64,000 nt of DNA from Acidimicrobiia bacterium (GCA_020850945.1 JADZDR010000032.1:62001-126000), one strand, 5' to 3'. Positions 15,612 to 23,645 are shown, counted from the first letter of the stretch. Program-made: numbers and translations. Notes: generated from the letters alone by a model not told the origin.

Positions 15612-16835
15612 ATGAGCGAGACGTTCAAGTACAAGGTGAGGGATCGGTCCGGTGCCGTCCTCGAGGGCGAGCTCGATGCCGACAACGTGTCCGTTGTCGC
15701 AGCCCGCCTCCGCCAGGAGGGCTACATCCCGATCGAGATCGACCGCAAGGGCTCGGGCGGCCTGCAGGCGGACCTCTCGATCCCGGGTATCACGGACCGC
15801 ATCAAGCTGAAGGACCTTGCCGTCTTCAGCCGCCAGTTCGCGACGATGATCAACTCCGGCCTCTCGCTGATCCGGGCGCTCGGCATCCTCGCCGAGCAGA
15901 CGGAGAACAAGCAGCTCGCCAAGATCATCGGTGAGGTGCGCCAGGACATCGAGACCGGCACGGGCCTCTCGGCTGCGCTCGCCAAGCACCCGAAGGCGTT
16001 CAACGACCTCTATGTGTCCATGGTGAAGGCGGGTGAGTCCGGCGGTGTGCTCGACTCCGTCCTCCTGCGCCTCGCCGACACGATGGAGAAGCAGGTCGCG
16101 CTGCGCCAGAAGGTGAAGTCGGCCATGACCTACCCGGTTATGGCGATGTCGCTGATCCTCCTCATCACGGCGGCGATGCTGATCTTCATCGTCCCCATGT
16201 TCGAGAACCTCTACAACTCGCTCGGCGGCACCCTGCCCCTGCCGACGCGGATCCTCATGGGTGTCTCGTCCTTCGTCGCCGGCCCCGGCGGCCTCGTGAT
16301 CTTCGCCCTCCTCGTCGGCGGCATCGTCTTCCTCGTGAAGTGGAACAAGACCGAGAACGGCAAGCGCGTCCTCGACCGGGTCAAGCTGCGCATCCCGGTC
16401 TTCGGTGCGGTCGTGCACAAGACGGCCCTCGCCCGCTTCGCCCGCACGCTCAGCGTCCTCCTCCGGTCGGGTGTCCCGATCCTCGAGGCGCTCGAGATCG
16501 TCTCGGACACCGTGAACAACAACGTGATGCGGGACGCCATCGAAGACGTGAAGCTCGCCGTGAAGCGAGGCGACAGCCTCGCCCGGCCCCTGACCGAGCA
16601 CGACGTGTTCCCACCGATGGTCGTGCAGATGATGGCCGTGGGTGAGGAGACGGGGGCGCTCGACACGATGCTCGAGAAGATCGCCGTGTTCTACGAGGGT
16701 GAGGTCGAGGCCCTCGTCCAGGCCCTCACGAGCCTCATCGAGCCCCTCCTCATCCTCGTCATGGGCCTCGCCGTGGGCGGAATGCTCATCGCCCTCTACA
16801 TGCCCATGTTCAACATCATCAACCTCATCCAGTGA
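15612..16835 (+). CDS. pilC: Type IV pilus inner-membrane platform protein PilC
   Basis: A 407-residue GspF/PilC-family protein on which the motors act. Two repeats of the GspF cytoplasmic domain (about 70-190 and 275-395) are each followed by hydrophobic segments, with membrane spans near 175-200, 225-250 and 380-400. The motifs FSRQFATMINSGLSL and LSVLLRSGVPILEAL are the paired signatures. ATG 15612 has GAGGGA upstream and lies 34 bases after pilT, so both probably share a transcript. Confidence 0.95.
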   Translation: MSETFKYKVRDRSGAVLEGELDADNVSVVAARLRQEGYIPIEIDRKGSGGLQADLSIPGITDRIKLKDLAVFSRQFATMINSGLSLIRALGILAEQTENKQLAKIIGEVRQDIETGTGLSAALAKHPKAFNDLYVSMVKAGESGGVLDSVLLRLADTMEKQVALRQKVKSAMTYPVMAMSLILLITAAMLIFIVPMFENLYNSLGGTLPLPTRILMGVSSFVAGPGGLVIFALLVGGIVFLVKWNKTENGKRVLDRVKLRIPVFGAVVHKTALARFARTLSVLLRSGVPILEALEIVSDTVNNNVMRDAIEDVKLAVKRGDSLARPLTEHDVFPPMVVQMMAVGEETGALDTMLEKIAVFYEGEVEALVQALTSLIEPLLILVMGLAVGGMLIALYMPMFNIINLIQ

Positions 16836-17007
16836 GGTCGTGAGAAGAGGGCAGCCGGGATCCGCGGGCAGTTCTACCCACAGCGCGCATGACCCATTCG
16901 GGCTTGGGTCAGTGGCACCATTTCGCCACAGCTCGCCCGGAAACGGGAGCACTCTGCCGATATCGGATACAGGGCGACGCGGGACGGCTCCGGACAAGGC
17001 CGTGACG

Positions 17008-17493
17008 ATGACGAACCGGGCATCTCGAAACCGGGCATCTCGGGGGGACAGGGGATTCTCCCTCGTCGAGTTGATGGTGGTGATCCTCATCATCGGCATC
17101 CTCATCGGGATCGCGATCCCCGTCTGGTACTCCGTGCGCCAGCGCACGCAGGACAGGGCGGCGCAGTCCGAGCTGCGCACGGCAGCCGGCGCGCAGATGG
17201 CGTGGTACGGAGGGGCACAGATGTTCACGGCGAACCCGGTCGAGCTCGCCTCGATGGAGTCGGCGCTCGACTTCGTCGCCGCCCCCTCGACGGATCCCCA
17301 GGAAGTCAGCCTCTTCCTCGACCCGGTTGCGCCCTGGCCGGGCGCGACAGTGATCATGGGTTCACGGTCGAACACGGGTCGGTGCTTCTACCTGCGCCTC
17401 ACGCACGACAGCTCCCTCCGCTTCGGCTCGACGGGCTACCAGGCGGTATGTGACGTGAACGCCGCCGCCGCGGCCTGGACCGACTCGTGGTGA
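17008..17493 (+). CDS. Type IV prepilin-like protein (first of two)
   Basis: A 161-residue prepilin. A short basic leader ends in RGDRG, followed by FSLVELMVVILIIGILIGIA; PilD would cut after the Gly and methylate the Phe, and Glu5 of the mature protein is present. The globular part has two Cys (GRCFYL and YQAVCDV) able to form a C-terminal disulfide loop. GTG 17002 is an alternative start in frame. It could be the major or a minor pilin; the second prepilin is similar in size and is the one under riboswitch control. A GCCGATAT element lies at 16957-16964. Confidence 0.9.
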   Translation: MTNRASRNRASRGDRGFSLVELMVVILIIGILIGIAIPVWYSVRQRTQDRAAQSELRTAAGAQMAWYGGAQMFTANPVELASMESALDFVAAPSTDPQEVSLFLDPVAPWPGATVIMGSRSNTGRCFYLRLTHDSSLRFGSTGYQAVCDVNAAAAAWTDSW

Positions 17494-17494
17494 C

Positions 17495-17521
17495 GGTCGG
17501 GCGCCGGTAGGTCGCCCGACC
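17495..17521 (+). terminator. Hairpin after the first prepilin gene
   Basis: Arms GGTCGGGCG (17495-17503) and CGCCCGACC (17513-17521) pair perfectly around a nine-base loop, two bases after the stop codon. No T-run follows, so it may stabilise the 3' end of the message rather than end transcription by itself. Confidence 0.55.
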
Positions 17522-17538
17522 CAAATCGGTGTCCGACC

Positions 17539-17568
17539 TTCAAGTGCGGAGGTCAGGACGGCCGATAT
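17539..17568 (+). promoter_or_regulatory. Possible sigma-28/WhiG-type promoter of the second prepilin
   Basis: TTCAAG (17539-17544), 16 bases, GCCGATAT (17561-17568). The same layout precedes pilB. It lies about 30 bases upstream of the riboswitch, in the right place to start its transcript. Confidence 0.45.
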
Positions 17569-17600
17569 GCACGTAACAGAAGCAAGCGGCCTGGCCGGTC

Positions 17601-17706
17601 CAGTCAAAGGCACACTCGCAGCGATGCGGGGTCGCAAAGCCACGGGACTCACAGCGGCAGTCGATTGGCATTCGTTGTCCAGTCGCAACGAGTCCGCCGG
17701 GCTACC
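17601..17706 (+). ncRNA. Cyclic di-GMP-I (GEMM) riboswitch
   Basis: The hallmarks occur in the family order. AAAGGCACAC (17606-17615) is followed by a hairpin of ACTCGCA and TGCGGGGT closed by the GNRA tetraloop GCGA (17621-17624). Then comes the conserved GTCGCAAAGCC (17631-17641) with ACGGGACT. A second helix forms from GGACTC (17645-17650) with GAGTCC (17690-17695). The element closes with GCCGGGCTACC (17696-17706). The outer P1 helix is less clear. It lies in a 312-base leader that holds no gene and ends at the prepilin start 17806, so c-di-GMP binding should set prepilin expression. The direction of control cannot be told by eye. Confidence 0.85.
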
Positions 17707-17805
17707 TGGCCGGCGCATCCACCCGTGCGGTGGGACGTCTCCCAGTCAGGCATCACGGCCACCAGACGCTTGCGGACCAGCTACCGCAATCCACGGAGGT
17801 GGACC

Positions 17806-18279
17806 GTGTACAAGCGCCTTGCGGCGTTGAAGGACAAGGAAGAGGGATTCACGCTCATCGAGCTCATGGTCGTGGTCCTCATCATCGCCATCCTGATCGC
17901 CATCGCCATCCCGACCTTCCTCGGCGCCCGACAGCGTGCCCAGGACCGTGCCGCGCAGAGCGACATCAGAAACGCGTTCACGGCCGAGAAGACGCACTAC
18001 ACCGACACAGAGGCCTACACGGACGTGGGAGCGACGATCGACGCCATCGAGCCCTCGCTCACGTACCAGGACAACAGCCTCAACCCGCCGGCGAACACGG
18101 TCGGACTCGACCTCGGTGCGAGCGCACAGGAGGTCTGTGTCGTCAAGCAGTCCAACTCGGGCCAGTGGTTCGGTCTGAGGGACCAGGCCACGGGCGCCGG
18201 CTCCGGCACCACCTACTTCTCAGGTGCGGCTGCGCCGGGAGCGTGCAACGCTGCGACGTTCGCCCTGACCGAGTGGTGA
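17806..18279 (+). CDS. pilA: Type IV prepilin PilA (second; riboswitch-controlled)
   Basis: A 157-residue prepilin. The leader MYKRLAALKDKEEG is followed by FTLIELMVVVLIIAILIAIA; cleavage falls after the Gly and Glu5 is present. GARQRAQDRAAQSDIRNAFT continues the long N-terminal helix. Two Cys (EVCVVK and GACNAA) could form the C-terminal disulfide. The start is GTG 17806, with GGAGG six bases upstream. It is probably the major pilin, because it has its own promoter, a c-di-GMP riboswitch and a strong following hairpin. Confidence 0.93.
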   Translation: MYKRLAALKDKEEGFTLIELMVVVLIIAILIAIAIPTFLGARQRAQDRAAQSDIRNAFTAEKTHYTDTEAYTDVGATIDAIEPSLTYQDNSLNPPANTVGLDLGASAQEVCVVKQSNSGQWFGLRDQATGAGSGTTYFSGAAAPGACNAATFALTEW

Positions 18280-18323
18280 CAACCCACCTGACCTGAACAG
18301 GTCGAGACAAGACAGAGAGAACC

Positions 18324-18358
18324 GGGAGGGGGAGCGGACTCGATCCGCTCCCCCTCCC
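18324..18358 (+). terminator. Strong hairpin after pilA
   Basis: A 15-bp perfect stem (GGGAGGGGGAGCGGA and its complement) with loop CTCGA lies 44 bases after the pilA stop. There is no T-run, as is common for actinobacterial terminators. Confidence 0.75.
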
Positions 18359-18413
18359 GCGCGCGGCAGGAGGGTGTGGGTCGACATCCGCGGGTGATGT
18401 AGGGTCCCGCTCG

Positions 18414-19226
18414 ATGCCGGCCACAACAGCGGACACCCTTGCCCTCGTCCTCGTGGGCGTTCTCGGCCTCGTCGTCGGGTCGTTCCTGAACGTCGTGATC
18501 GCGCGGGTTCCGGCGGGCGAGTCGATCGTGGCGCCCCCGTCAGCCTGCCCCGAGTGCAAGACGGAGATCAAGCCCTACGACAACATCCCCGTGCTCTCGT
18601 ACCTCATCCTGCGGGGCCGGTGCCGTAGTTGTGGTGCCCGCATCTCGGTCCAGTACCCGCTCGTCGAGGTAGGCTGCGCCGCCCTCTGGATAGTCGTATT
18701 CCTCCGTTTCGACGGCCTCACGTGGTCCTTTGTGCTCGCCGCCGTCCTCCTCGCCTCCCTCCTCGCCCTCGCCGTGGTCGACGCACAGACGTTCCGGCTC
18801 CCCAACGCGATCACTTACACGACGTTCGTGATGGGCCTCGTCCTCGTCGTGACAGCCTCGGCCGCCACCGGCGAATGGAATCGCCTCCGCGACGCCGTGA
18901 TATCCGCCGGGGCCGCATTCCTGCTCTTCTGGCTCATCGCCGCCGTCGGCGGGGCTGCCTTCGGCGAGGACGCGATGGGTTTCGGTGACGTGAAGCTCGC
19001 GGCCGTCCTCGGCCTCTATCTCGGCTGGCTCGGACCCCGCTTCGTCGTGATCGGCCTCTTCCTCGGCTTCCTCGTCGGTGCAGTGGCCGGCATCGCCCTC
19101 CGGGCTGCCGGCAGGAAGAAGAAGCGGGATCCCATCCCCTTCGGTGTGTTCCTCGCGATCGGCGCTTTCCTCGGCATGCTCGTCGCCGACCCCATCGCAG
19201 ATCTCTATCTGAGCGGCCTCCACTGA
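18414..19226 (+). CDS. pilD: Prepilin peptidase / N-methyltransferase PilD
   Basis: A 270-residue polytopic membrane protein that removes prepilin leaders and methylates the new N-terminus. It has the zinc-binding pairs CPEC and CRSC in the first cytoplasmic loop, and the two aspartates of the protease active site in VVDAQTFRLPN and GFGDVKL. About seven or eight hydrophobic segments are visible. The start is ATG 18414; TAGGGT lies eight bases upstream, so it may be leaderless. It would process both prepilins just upstream. Confidence 0.95.
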   Translation: MPATTADTLALVLVGVLGLVVGSFLNVVIARVPAGESIVAPPSACPECKTEIKPYDNIPVLSYLILRGRCRSCGARISVQYPLVEVGCAALWIVVFLRFDGLTWSFVLAAVLLASLLALAVVDAQTFRLPNAITYTTFVMGLVLVVTASAATGEWNRLRDAVISAGAAFLLFWLIAAVGGAAFGEDAMGFGDVKLAAVLGLYLGWLGPRFVVIGLFLGFLVGAVAGIALRAAGRKKKRDPIPFGVFLAIGAFLGMLVADPIADLYLSGLH

Positions 19227-19311
19227 GGCCGAGCGGTGTCACCCCGCCGCCGCTGGGCCGAACGGGCCACACCGCACCTGAGTCGGCAGCACCCCCGACG
19301 ATGAGCCGAAC

Positions 19312-19340
19312 GTCAAGGTTTCGCGGCCAGACGCCGACCC
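19312..19340 (+). promoter_or_regulatory. Weak sigma-28-like promoter candidate before pilM
   Basis: GTCAAG (19312-19317), 15 bases, GCCGACCC (19333-19340). Only the GCCGA half of the -10 is conserved. Reported because it recurs at the pilus genes. Confidence 0.3.
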
Positions 19341-19380
19341 ATGAGATGTACCACATTCCCGCGTTTGGGAGGGTCGCCGC

Positions 19381-20451
19381 ATGGGTCGCAGCGGTGTCAT
19401 CGGACTCGATATCGGAAGCAGCGCAGTACGCGCAGCAGAGGTGGACATCAAGCGGAATCCACCTGTGCTCACACGTTTCGGGCAGGTCATGCTGCCACCC
19501 GGAGCGGTGGCCGACGGGGAGATCATCGAGGAGCAGGCTGTCGGCGAGACGATCGCGGATCTCTGGAAGCGCGTCGGGTTCCGTTCGAGAAACGTGATCG
19601 CCGGCGTCGCGAACCAGCGTGTGATCGTGCGTCAGATCGAGATGCCCTACATGGAGGAACCAGAGCTCGAGTCGAGCCTCCCCTTCCAGGTGCAGGAGCA
19701 GCTCCCCATCCCGGTCGACGAGGCCATCCTCGACTTCCAGGTGCTCGAGGAGATCGTGACTCCCGACAACGAGCGGCTGATCCGCCTCCTCCTCGTGGCC
19801 GCGCAGCGGGACATGATCGAGAGCCTCCTGCGCACCCTGGATCATGCCGGGCTGAACGCCTCGATCGTCGACCTCGTCCCCCTCGCCCTCCTCCGTACAC
19901 TCGGAGAACCGGGCCAGTCGTCGTTCGAGACGGGTTACGGCGGTTTCGGCGAAGGCGCCGAGGCGATCGTCGACATCGGGGCCGGTGTCACGAACATCGT
20001 CGTGCACGAGAACGGCATGCCCCGCTTCGTGCGCATCCTCGTGTCAGGCGGCCAGCACGTAACCGACGCCCTCGCCACGGCACTGCAGACATCGCCCGAG
20101 GAAGCCGAGCTCCTCAAGCGTCAGGCCGCCTTCGGCGGAGTACCCGAGGAGGCCACCCGCATCATCGAGGACCGCACGAACAGCGTCCTCGAGGAGGTGC
20201 GGGGCTCCCTCGACTACTACAGCGCCCAGCCCGAGTCCACGGCCCTCTCCCGGGTCGTGCTCACGGGCGGCGGTTCGTGCATCGAGGACCTCGCGCCCCG
20301 GCTCGCGACGGCGACCGGAGTCGCGACCGAATACGGACACCCGTTGGCGTCGGTCAGTCTCGGTCCGATCGGGCTCACCCCCGAACAGCTCGCCGAGGCG
20401 GAGCCGCTCATCTCGGTCCCCGTCGGTCTCGCCCTGGGAGAGAGGCAATGA
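19381..20451 (+). CDS. pilM: Type IV pilus assembly protein PilM
   Basis: A 356-residue actin-like (FtsA-fold) cytoplasmic protein. GLDIGSSAVRAAEV is the phosphate-1 motif, VDIGAGVTNIVVHENG phosphate-2 and VVLTGGGSCIEDLAPRLA the adenosine motif. PilM binds the N-terminal tail of PilN and links the motor to the inner-membrane ring. The start is ATG 19381 with GGGAGG upstream. It overlaps pilN by four bases (ATGA), making a pilMNO operon. Confidence 0.95.
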   Translation: MGRSGVIGLDIGSSAVRAAEVDIKRNPPVLTRFGQVMLPPGAVADGEIIEEQAVGETIADLWKRVGFRSRNVIAGVANQRVIVRQIEMPYMEEPELESSLPFQVQEQLPIPVDEAILDFQVLEEIVTPDNERLIRLLLVAAQRDMIESLLRTLDHAGLNASIVDLVPLALLRTLGEPGQSSFETGYGGFGEGAEAIVDIGAGVTNIVVHENGMPRFVRILVSGGQHVTDALATALQTSPEEAELLKRQAAFGGVPEEATRIIEDRTNSVLEEVRGSLDYYSAQPESTALSRVVLTGGGSCIEDLAPRLATATGVATEYGHPLASVSLGPIGLTPEQLAEAEPLISVPVGLALGERQ

Positions 20452-21341
20452 CAGCAACACAGACGTCGCCCGCCACCACGCGGCCCGATACCCGACCACC
20501 CGAGTACACGGAGATCAAGCCGGCGGACGGGGGCCTGCGGACGGCCACTCCCGTGAAGCCACGTCGCATCAATCTCCTGCCCCCCGAGATCGGGCGGCAA
20601 CGGGCGCAGGCCAAGATCAAGTTCTACGTGTTCGGCGGTGTGGGCCTGCTCGTCGTCCTCCTCGCCGCCCTGTACGTGCTCAAGACGATGCAGATCTCGG
20701 CGGCGCAGGAGGAGCTGGCGGACCAGAAGACCAAGAACGAGGCCCTGCAGTCCCAGGTCGACGACCCCGCCCTGCAGGCGGTCGTGGCGAAGCAGGCGGA
20801 CGCGCAGGCGAGGGCGGGGGCACTGAGTGGTGTCGTGACCGGCGAGGTGTCGCTGCCTGCCCTCCTCAACCAGCTCTCGATCGTGATTCCCGACGGCACG
20901 TGGCTGGCATCCCTCAACTTCACCGGTGGAGGCGGCGCTCAGGCCGGTGCGGGGTCGACGGGCACATCGGCCGGGGCATCAGCCGCTCCGACCCAACAGG
21001 CAGGTGCAGCCGGGGCGCCGCCCGCTGAGGCTGCAGCGGGACCGATCGGCACCCTGCAGGTGAACGGGTCGGGTCTCGGCAACCAGCAGATGGAATGCTC
21101 CCACGACGTCTCGGCGATCTGGCTGCAGACGATGCAGGCGTGGCCCGCAATATCGAAGGTGTGGGTGTCGACCTCGACGAAGTCGGGGGAGGGGCTCTGC
21201 AACGTGGTCGACTTCACGTCCGACATGGAGCTGAGCTCGACCCTCGAGACCGGACGGTCGGGCCGGTTCGCGAGCTCGGCCGGGCCGGCGGCACCGACTT
21301 CGCCCGGGACGGCATCGACGGGGACGGGAGGGTCGCAGTGA
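20448..21341 (+). CDS. pilN: Type IV pilus assembly protein PilN
   Basis: A 297-residue bitopic membrane protein. The cytoplasmic tail contains RINLLPPEI, the conserved PilM-binding INLLP motif (about residues 43-51). One membrane segment follows (about 63-82), then a coiled coil and a periplasmic domain. A Gly/Ala/Ser/Thr-rich insertion (about 162-200) splits the periplasmic domain, and a second low-complexity stretch forms the C-terminus. Two Cys (MECSHD and GLCNVV) may pair outside the membrane. It overlaps both neighbours. Confidence 0.9.
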   Translation: MTATQTSPATTRPDTRPPEYTEIKPADGGLRTATPVKPRRINLLPPEIGRQRAQAKIKFYVFGGVGLLVVLLAALYVLKTMQISAAQEELADQKTKNEALQSQVDDPALQAVVAKQADAQARAGALSGVVTGEVSLPALLNQLSIVIPDGTWLASLNFTGGGGAQAGAGSTGTSAGASAAPTQQAGAAGAPPAEAAAGPIGTLQVNGSGLGNQQMECSHDVSAIWLQTMQAWPAISKVWVSTSTKSGEGLCNVVDFTSDMELSSTLETGRSGRFASSAGPAAPTSPGTASTGTGGSQ

Positions 21342-21967
21342 AGACCAAAGCCCTCTCCATCGTGGGTGTCCTCGTGGCGCTCATCATCGCTCTCGCCTGG
21401 TTCATGTTCCTCTACAAGCCTGCAAGCGACAAGCTCGGCAAGGTCAACACCGAGATCGAGGACGCCAAGGCCGAGGAGATCACCCTCCAAGGCGAGCTCG
21501 CCTCCCTGAAGGAGCTCGCCGCGCAGGAGGCGACGATCGACAGCAGCCTCGCCTCCCTGCAGCAGGCGGCGCCGGACGTCGCCGACGAACAGGGCCTCAT
21601 CGCCGCCCTGCAGAAGACGGCGTACGACAACAATGTCGAGCTGTCCAGCGTCACGGTGTCGGAGCCGACCCCGGGTGGCGACATCTCGACGCTGAGCTTC
21701 CAGCTCGAGGCGAGTGGGAGCTTCCGTGACGTGACGAACTTCTTCGCCGCCCTCCTCGACCCGGCCGTGATGCCACGAGTCGTGACGTTCGACCAGATGC
21801 AGGTGACACCGGCCGAGACCGGCACGGGGGACGGACCGACCATCAACATCGTGTCCGTGTCCCTGTCGGGTCGGGCGTTCACGACAGAGGGTGCGGGTGC
21901 TGCGCCTACACAGGGCGCGGCCCCGACCGAGGCGGGCGCGACCGCGACCGCACCCAGCGGACAGTGA
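21338..21967 (+). CDS. pilO: Type IV pilus assembly protein PilO
   Basis: A 209-residue bitopic protein with one membrane segment (about 7-26), a coiled coil (about 30-80) and a ferredoxin-like periplasmic domain (about 85-185) containing LSFQLEASGSFRDVTNFFAA. PilO pairs with PilN in the alignment ring. GTG 21338 overlaps the pilN stop by four bases. The tail is Ala/Thr/Gly-rich. Confidence 0.9.
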   Translation: MKTKALSIVGVLVALIIALAWFMFLYKPASDKLGKVNTEIEDAKAEEITLQGELASLKELAAQEATIDSSLASLQQAAPDVADEQGLIAALQKTAYDNNVELSSVTVSEPTPGGDISTLSFQLEASGSFRDVTNFFAALLDPAVMPRVVTFDQMQVTPAETGTGDGPTINIVSVSLSGRAFTTEGAGAAPTQGAAPTEAGATATAPSGQ

Positions 21968-21982
21968 CGGAGGACACCGGAG

Positions 21983-22435
21983 ATGGCCAAGCTGGAGATG
22001 ACCAAGTCGGGTGAGGGAGCCAAGGAGGGGCCGAACAAGGCCCTCCTGATCATCCTCGGCGTCCTCTGCGCCGTCGCCCTGTTCATGTTCGTCGTCAAGC
22101 CCCTCGTCTTCAGCGGGGACAAGGAGCCTTCCGGGGGTAGTCCCGAGGCGTCATCTCCCGCCCAGACCGACGCCCAGACCGACAGCGGGGCAGGCTCAGG
22201 CACGGATTCCGGCACCGGCGCCGGTGCGGCAACGACCACACCGGGGAGTACGACGGGTGAAGGGGGAGGGACGACGGAGAGTCCGGCCGGACCTGCGGCC
22301 GGCGCCGGAAGCAGTGTGGAGGCGGCGGCCGCCGAGTTGCCGGCTGCGTTCGCCGGCAAGGGGGCACGCGAGGACCCGTTCCTCTCGCTCGCCCCCGACA
22401 CCGCCACGGGCAGCGAATCCTCCACCTCTCCCTGA
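21983..22435 (+). CDS. Small membrane-anchored protein, possible PilP counterpart
   Basis: A 150-residue protein with one membrane segment (about 21-41), a long Ser/Gly/Thr/Ala-rich linker and the C-terminal motif KGAREDPFLSL. In PilP proteins a short RDPF motif in an extended tail binds the PilN/PilO pair. The gene follows pilO by 15 bases and has GGAGAT before the ATG. I take it as a reduced PilP-like linker without the usual C-terminal beta-domain. There is no secretin gene here. Confidence 0.6.
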   Translation: MAKLEMTKSGEGAKEGPNKALLIILGVLCAVALFMFVVKPLVFSGDKEPSGGSPEASSPAQTDAQTDSGAGSGTDSGTGAGAATTTPGSTTGEGGGTTESPAGPAAGAGSSVEAAAAELPAAFAGKGAREDPFLSLAPDTATGSESSTSP

Positions 22436-22478
22436 CGCTCACGCCGTTCGCGCCGTTTGCATCACCACTTTCTCCTGC

Positions 22479-22525
22479 ACGTGGGCGTACTCAACCACGC
22501 TCAGCGTGGTTGAGTACGCCCACGT
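22479..22525. repeat. Perfect 47-bp palindrome, family 2, copy 1
   Basis: It is self-complementary from 22479 to 22525 around the single centre base 22502. The arm reads ACGTGGGCGTACTCAACCAC and then GCT. It forms the last eleven codons and the stop of the AbiEi/DUF559-like gene on the minus strand. Related copies lie at 23504-23552 and 23565-23615, on the other side of that gene. Confidence 0.95.
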
Positions 22526-23432
22526 AACGCTTTCGCGCGTGGAGTGCCGCGTCGACGAGAGCCACAGCACGTGCCGGTTCGGTGAGGACGAGGAGACGCG
22601 TGATGCGCAGCGTCTCCCAGCCCGCTTCGATGAGTAGAGCGTCCCTGTGCGCGTCGAACTCGGCCTGTTCCTGGAGGAGGTGGTGGCGGCCGTCGATCTC
22701 GACGGCGAGACGAACCGCGGGGAACGCGAAGTCGATCTCGAAGGAGCGCTCGCGAGTGACGACAGGCTGGTGGTGGACCCACTGGTGCGGCCAGTGGACC
22801 GATGCTAGAGCCTCGAAGGCGGTCTCGCCGTCGCTGTCGTGTTCCTCGAGGTTGAGCGGCTGCATCTCGAGGCGGCGGCGGAGGCGCTTCTGGCCATGAT
22901 GCCCTCGAGACCTCCTTGCGAAGAGGCAGAGCTCCTCGCGTGTCGCCTTCCCGTCTCGAACTGCGAGGTCGGCCGTGCTCGGCAGCTCTCTCGGGTGTAT
23001 GTGCGCCACGTCGAGCACCGTGCGTGCGACGCTCGTGCAGCGGAGCCCGTCGACGACCACGACGTCCAGCTTCTGCGGTGCCCGGCACCTGTGGACGATC
23101 ACGCCGGTTGGGATTCGCTTCTGCCAGTGGGCCGAGAACACGTTGATCTCCTTGGGCCGAGCCCGGCGCAGTCCGAGGCGGTAGGCAGCGCTCCGATGGG
23201 AGAGGCAGCCGTACTTCCCAGCCGCGAGCACGGCGGCCATCTCGAGGAGATCCGGTGTCTCGGGAGTAGTCGAAGCGCGGTAGACGCCCACGTGGATCTG
23301 CACCCACTTTCCCGATTCGAGGTGGTACTCGATCTGGCGTCTCGTGAGCCCGGTGGAAAGTGCTGTTTCGTGGGAGAAGGCGCCGTGCGACGCCGCGGAA
23401 TGTTGGGCAAGTAGGCATTCGGGATGTGACAT
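22491..23432 (-). CDS. AbiEi-type winged helix plus DUF559 nuclease-fold protein
   Basis: A 313-residue protein. The N-terminal part (HGAFSHETALSTGLTRRQI, then YHLESGKWVQIHVGVYR) is the winged helix of type IV AbiEi-like antitoxin/regulator proteins. The C-terminal part has FEIDFAFPAVRLAVEIDG, then HRDALLIEAGWETLRIT, the restriction-endonuclease-like DUF559 fold with plausible acidic active-site residues. The start is ATG 23432 after a purine-rich AAAGGGGGGCTC. The last residues (VGVLNHAERG) are encoded by a long palindrome, so the original C-terminus may have been replaced. Function is unknown. Confidence 0.8.
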   Translation of the reverse strand: MSHPECLLAQHSAASHGAFSHETALSTGLTRRQIEYHLESGKWVQIHVGVYRASTTPETPDLLEMAAVLAAGKYGCLSHRSAAYRLGLRRARPKEINVFSAHWQKRIPTGVIVHRCRAPQKLDVVVVDGLRCTSVARTVLDVAHIHPRELPSTADLAVRDGKATREELCLFARRSRGHHGQKRLRRRLEMQPLNLEEHDSDGETAFEALASVHWPHQWVHHQPVVTRERSFEIDFAFPAVRLAVEIDGRHHLLQEQAEFDAHRDALLIEAGWETLRITRLLVLTEPARAVALVDAALHARKRYVGVLNHAERG

Positions 23433-23503
23433 GAGCCCCCCTTTCGGTGGCCTCATCCTCCCTGCGGGGTGTGACACATCGCGCGCTGTTGCCGCTCTCC
23501 AGC

Positions 23504-23552
23504 CACGTGGGCGTACTGACCCACGCTGGTTGTGTTTGAGTACGCCCACGTG
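23504..23552. repeat. Inverted repeat, family 2, copy 2
   Basis: Arms CACGTGGGCGTACT (23504-23517) and AGTACGCCCACGTG (23539-23552) pair perfectly. The 21-base centre holds a decayed version of the copy 1 centre (CCCACGCTGGTTGTG). Confidence 0.93.
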
Positions 23553-23564
23553 AGGGGTAGGCAG

Positions 23565-23615
23565 CCATGTGGGCGTACTTACCCACGCTGGTTGTGGTTG
23601 AGTACGCCCACGTGG
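23565..23615. repeat. Inverted repeat, family 2, copy 3
   Basis: Arms CCATGTGGGCGTACT (23565-23579) and AGTACGCCCACGTGG (23601-23615), with one mismatch. The centre resembles copy 2. It ends 30 bases before the aroC start and 18 bases before its -10 element. Confidence 0.93.
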
Positions 23616-23633
23616 ATGGAGAGGTGGGACTTG

Positions 23634-23639
23634 TAGGCT
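23634..23639 (+). promoter_or_regulatory. -10 element (TAGGCT) of leaderless aroC
   Basis: TAGGCT ends six bases before ATG 23646, leaving no room for a ribosome binding site. Its -35 region would fall at the edge of the inverted repeat ending at 23615. Confidence 0.5.
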
Positions 23640-23645
23640 GAGGCG

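Noticed and set aside
16836-17007. Second c-di-GMP riboswitch before the first prepilin
   Set aside because: A GAAA-capped CCCG/CGGG hairpin is present, but the conserved GCAAAGCC core and closing motif are missing.
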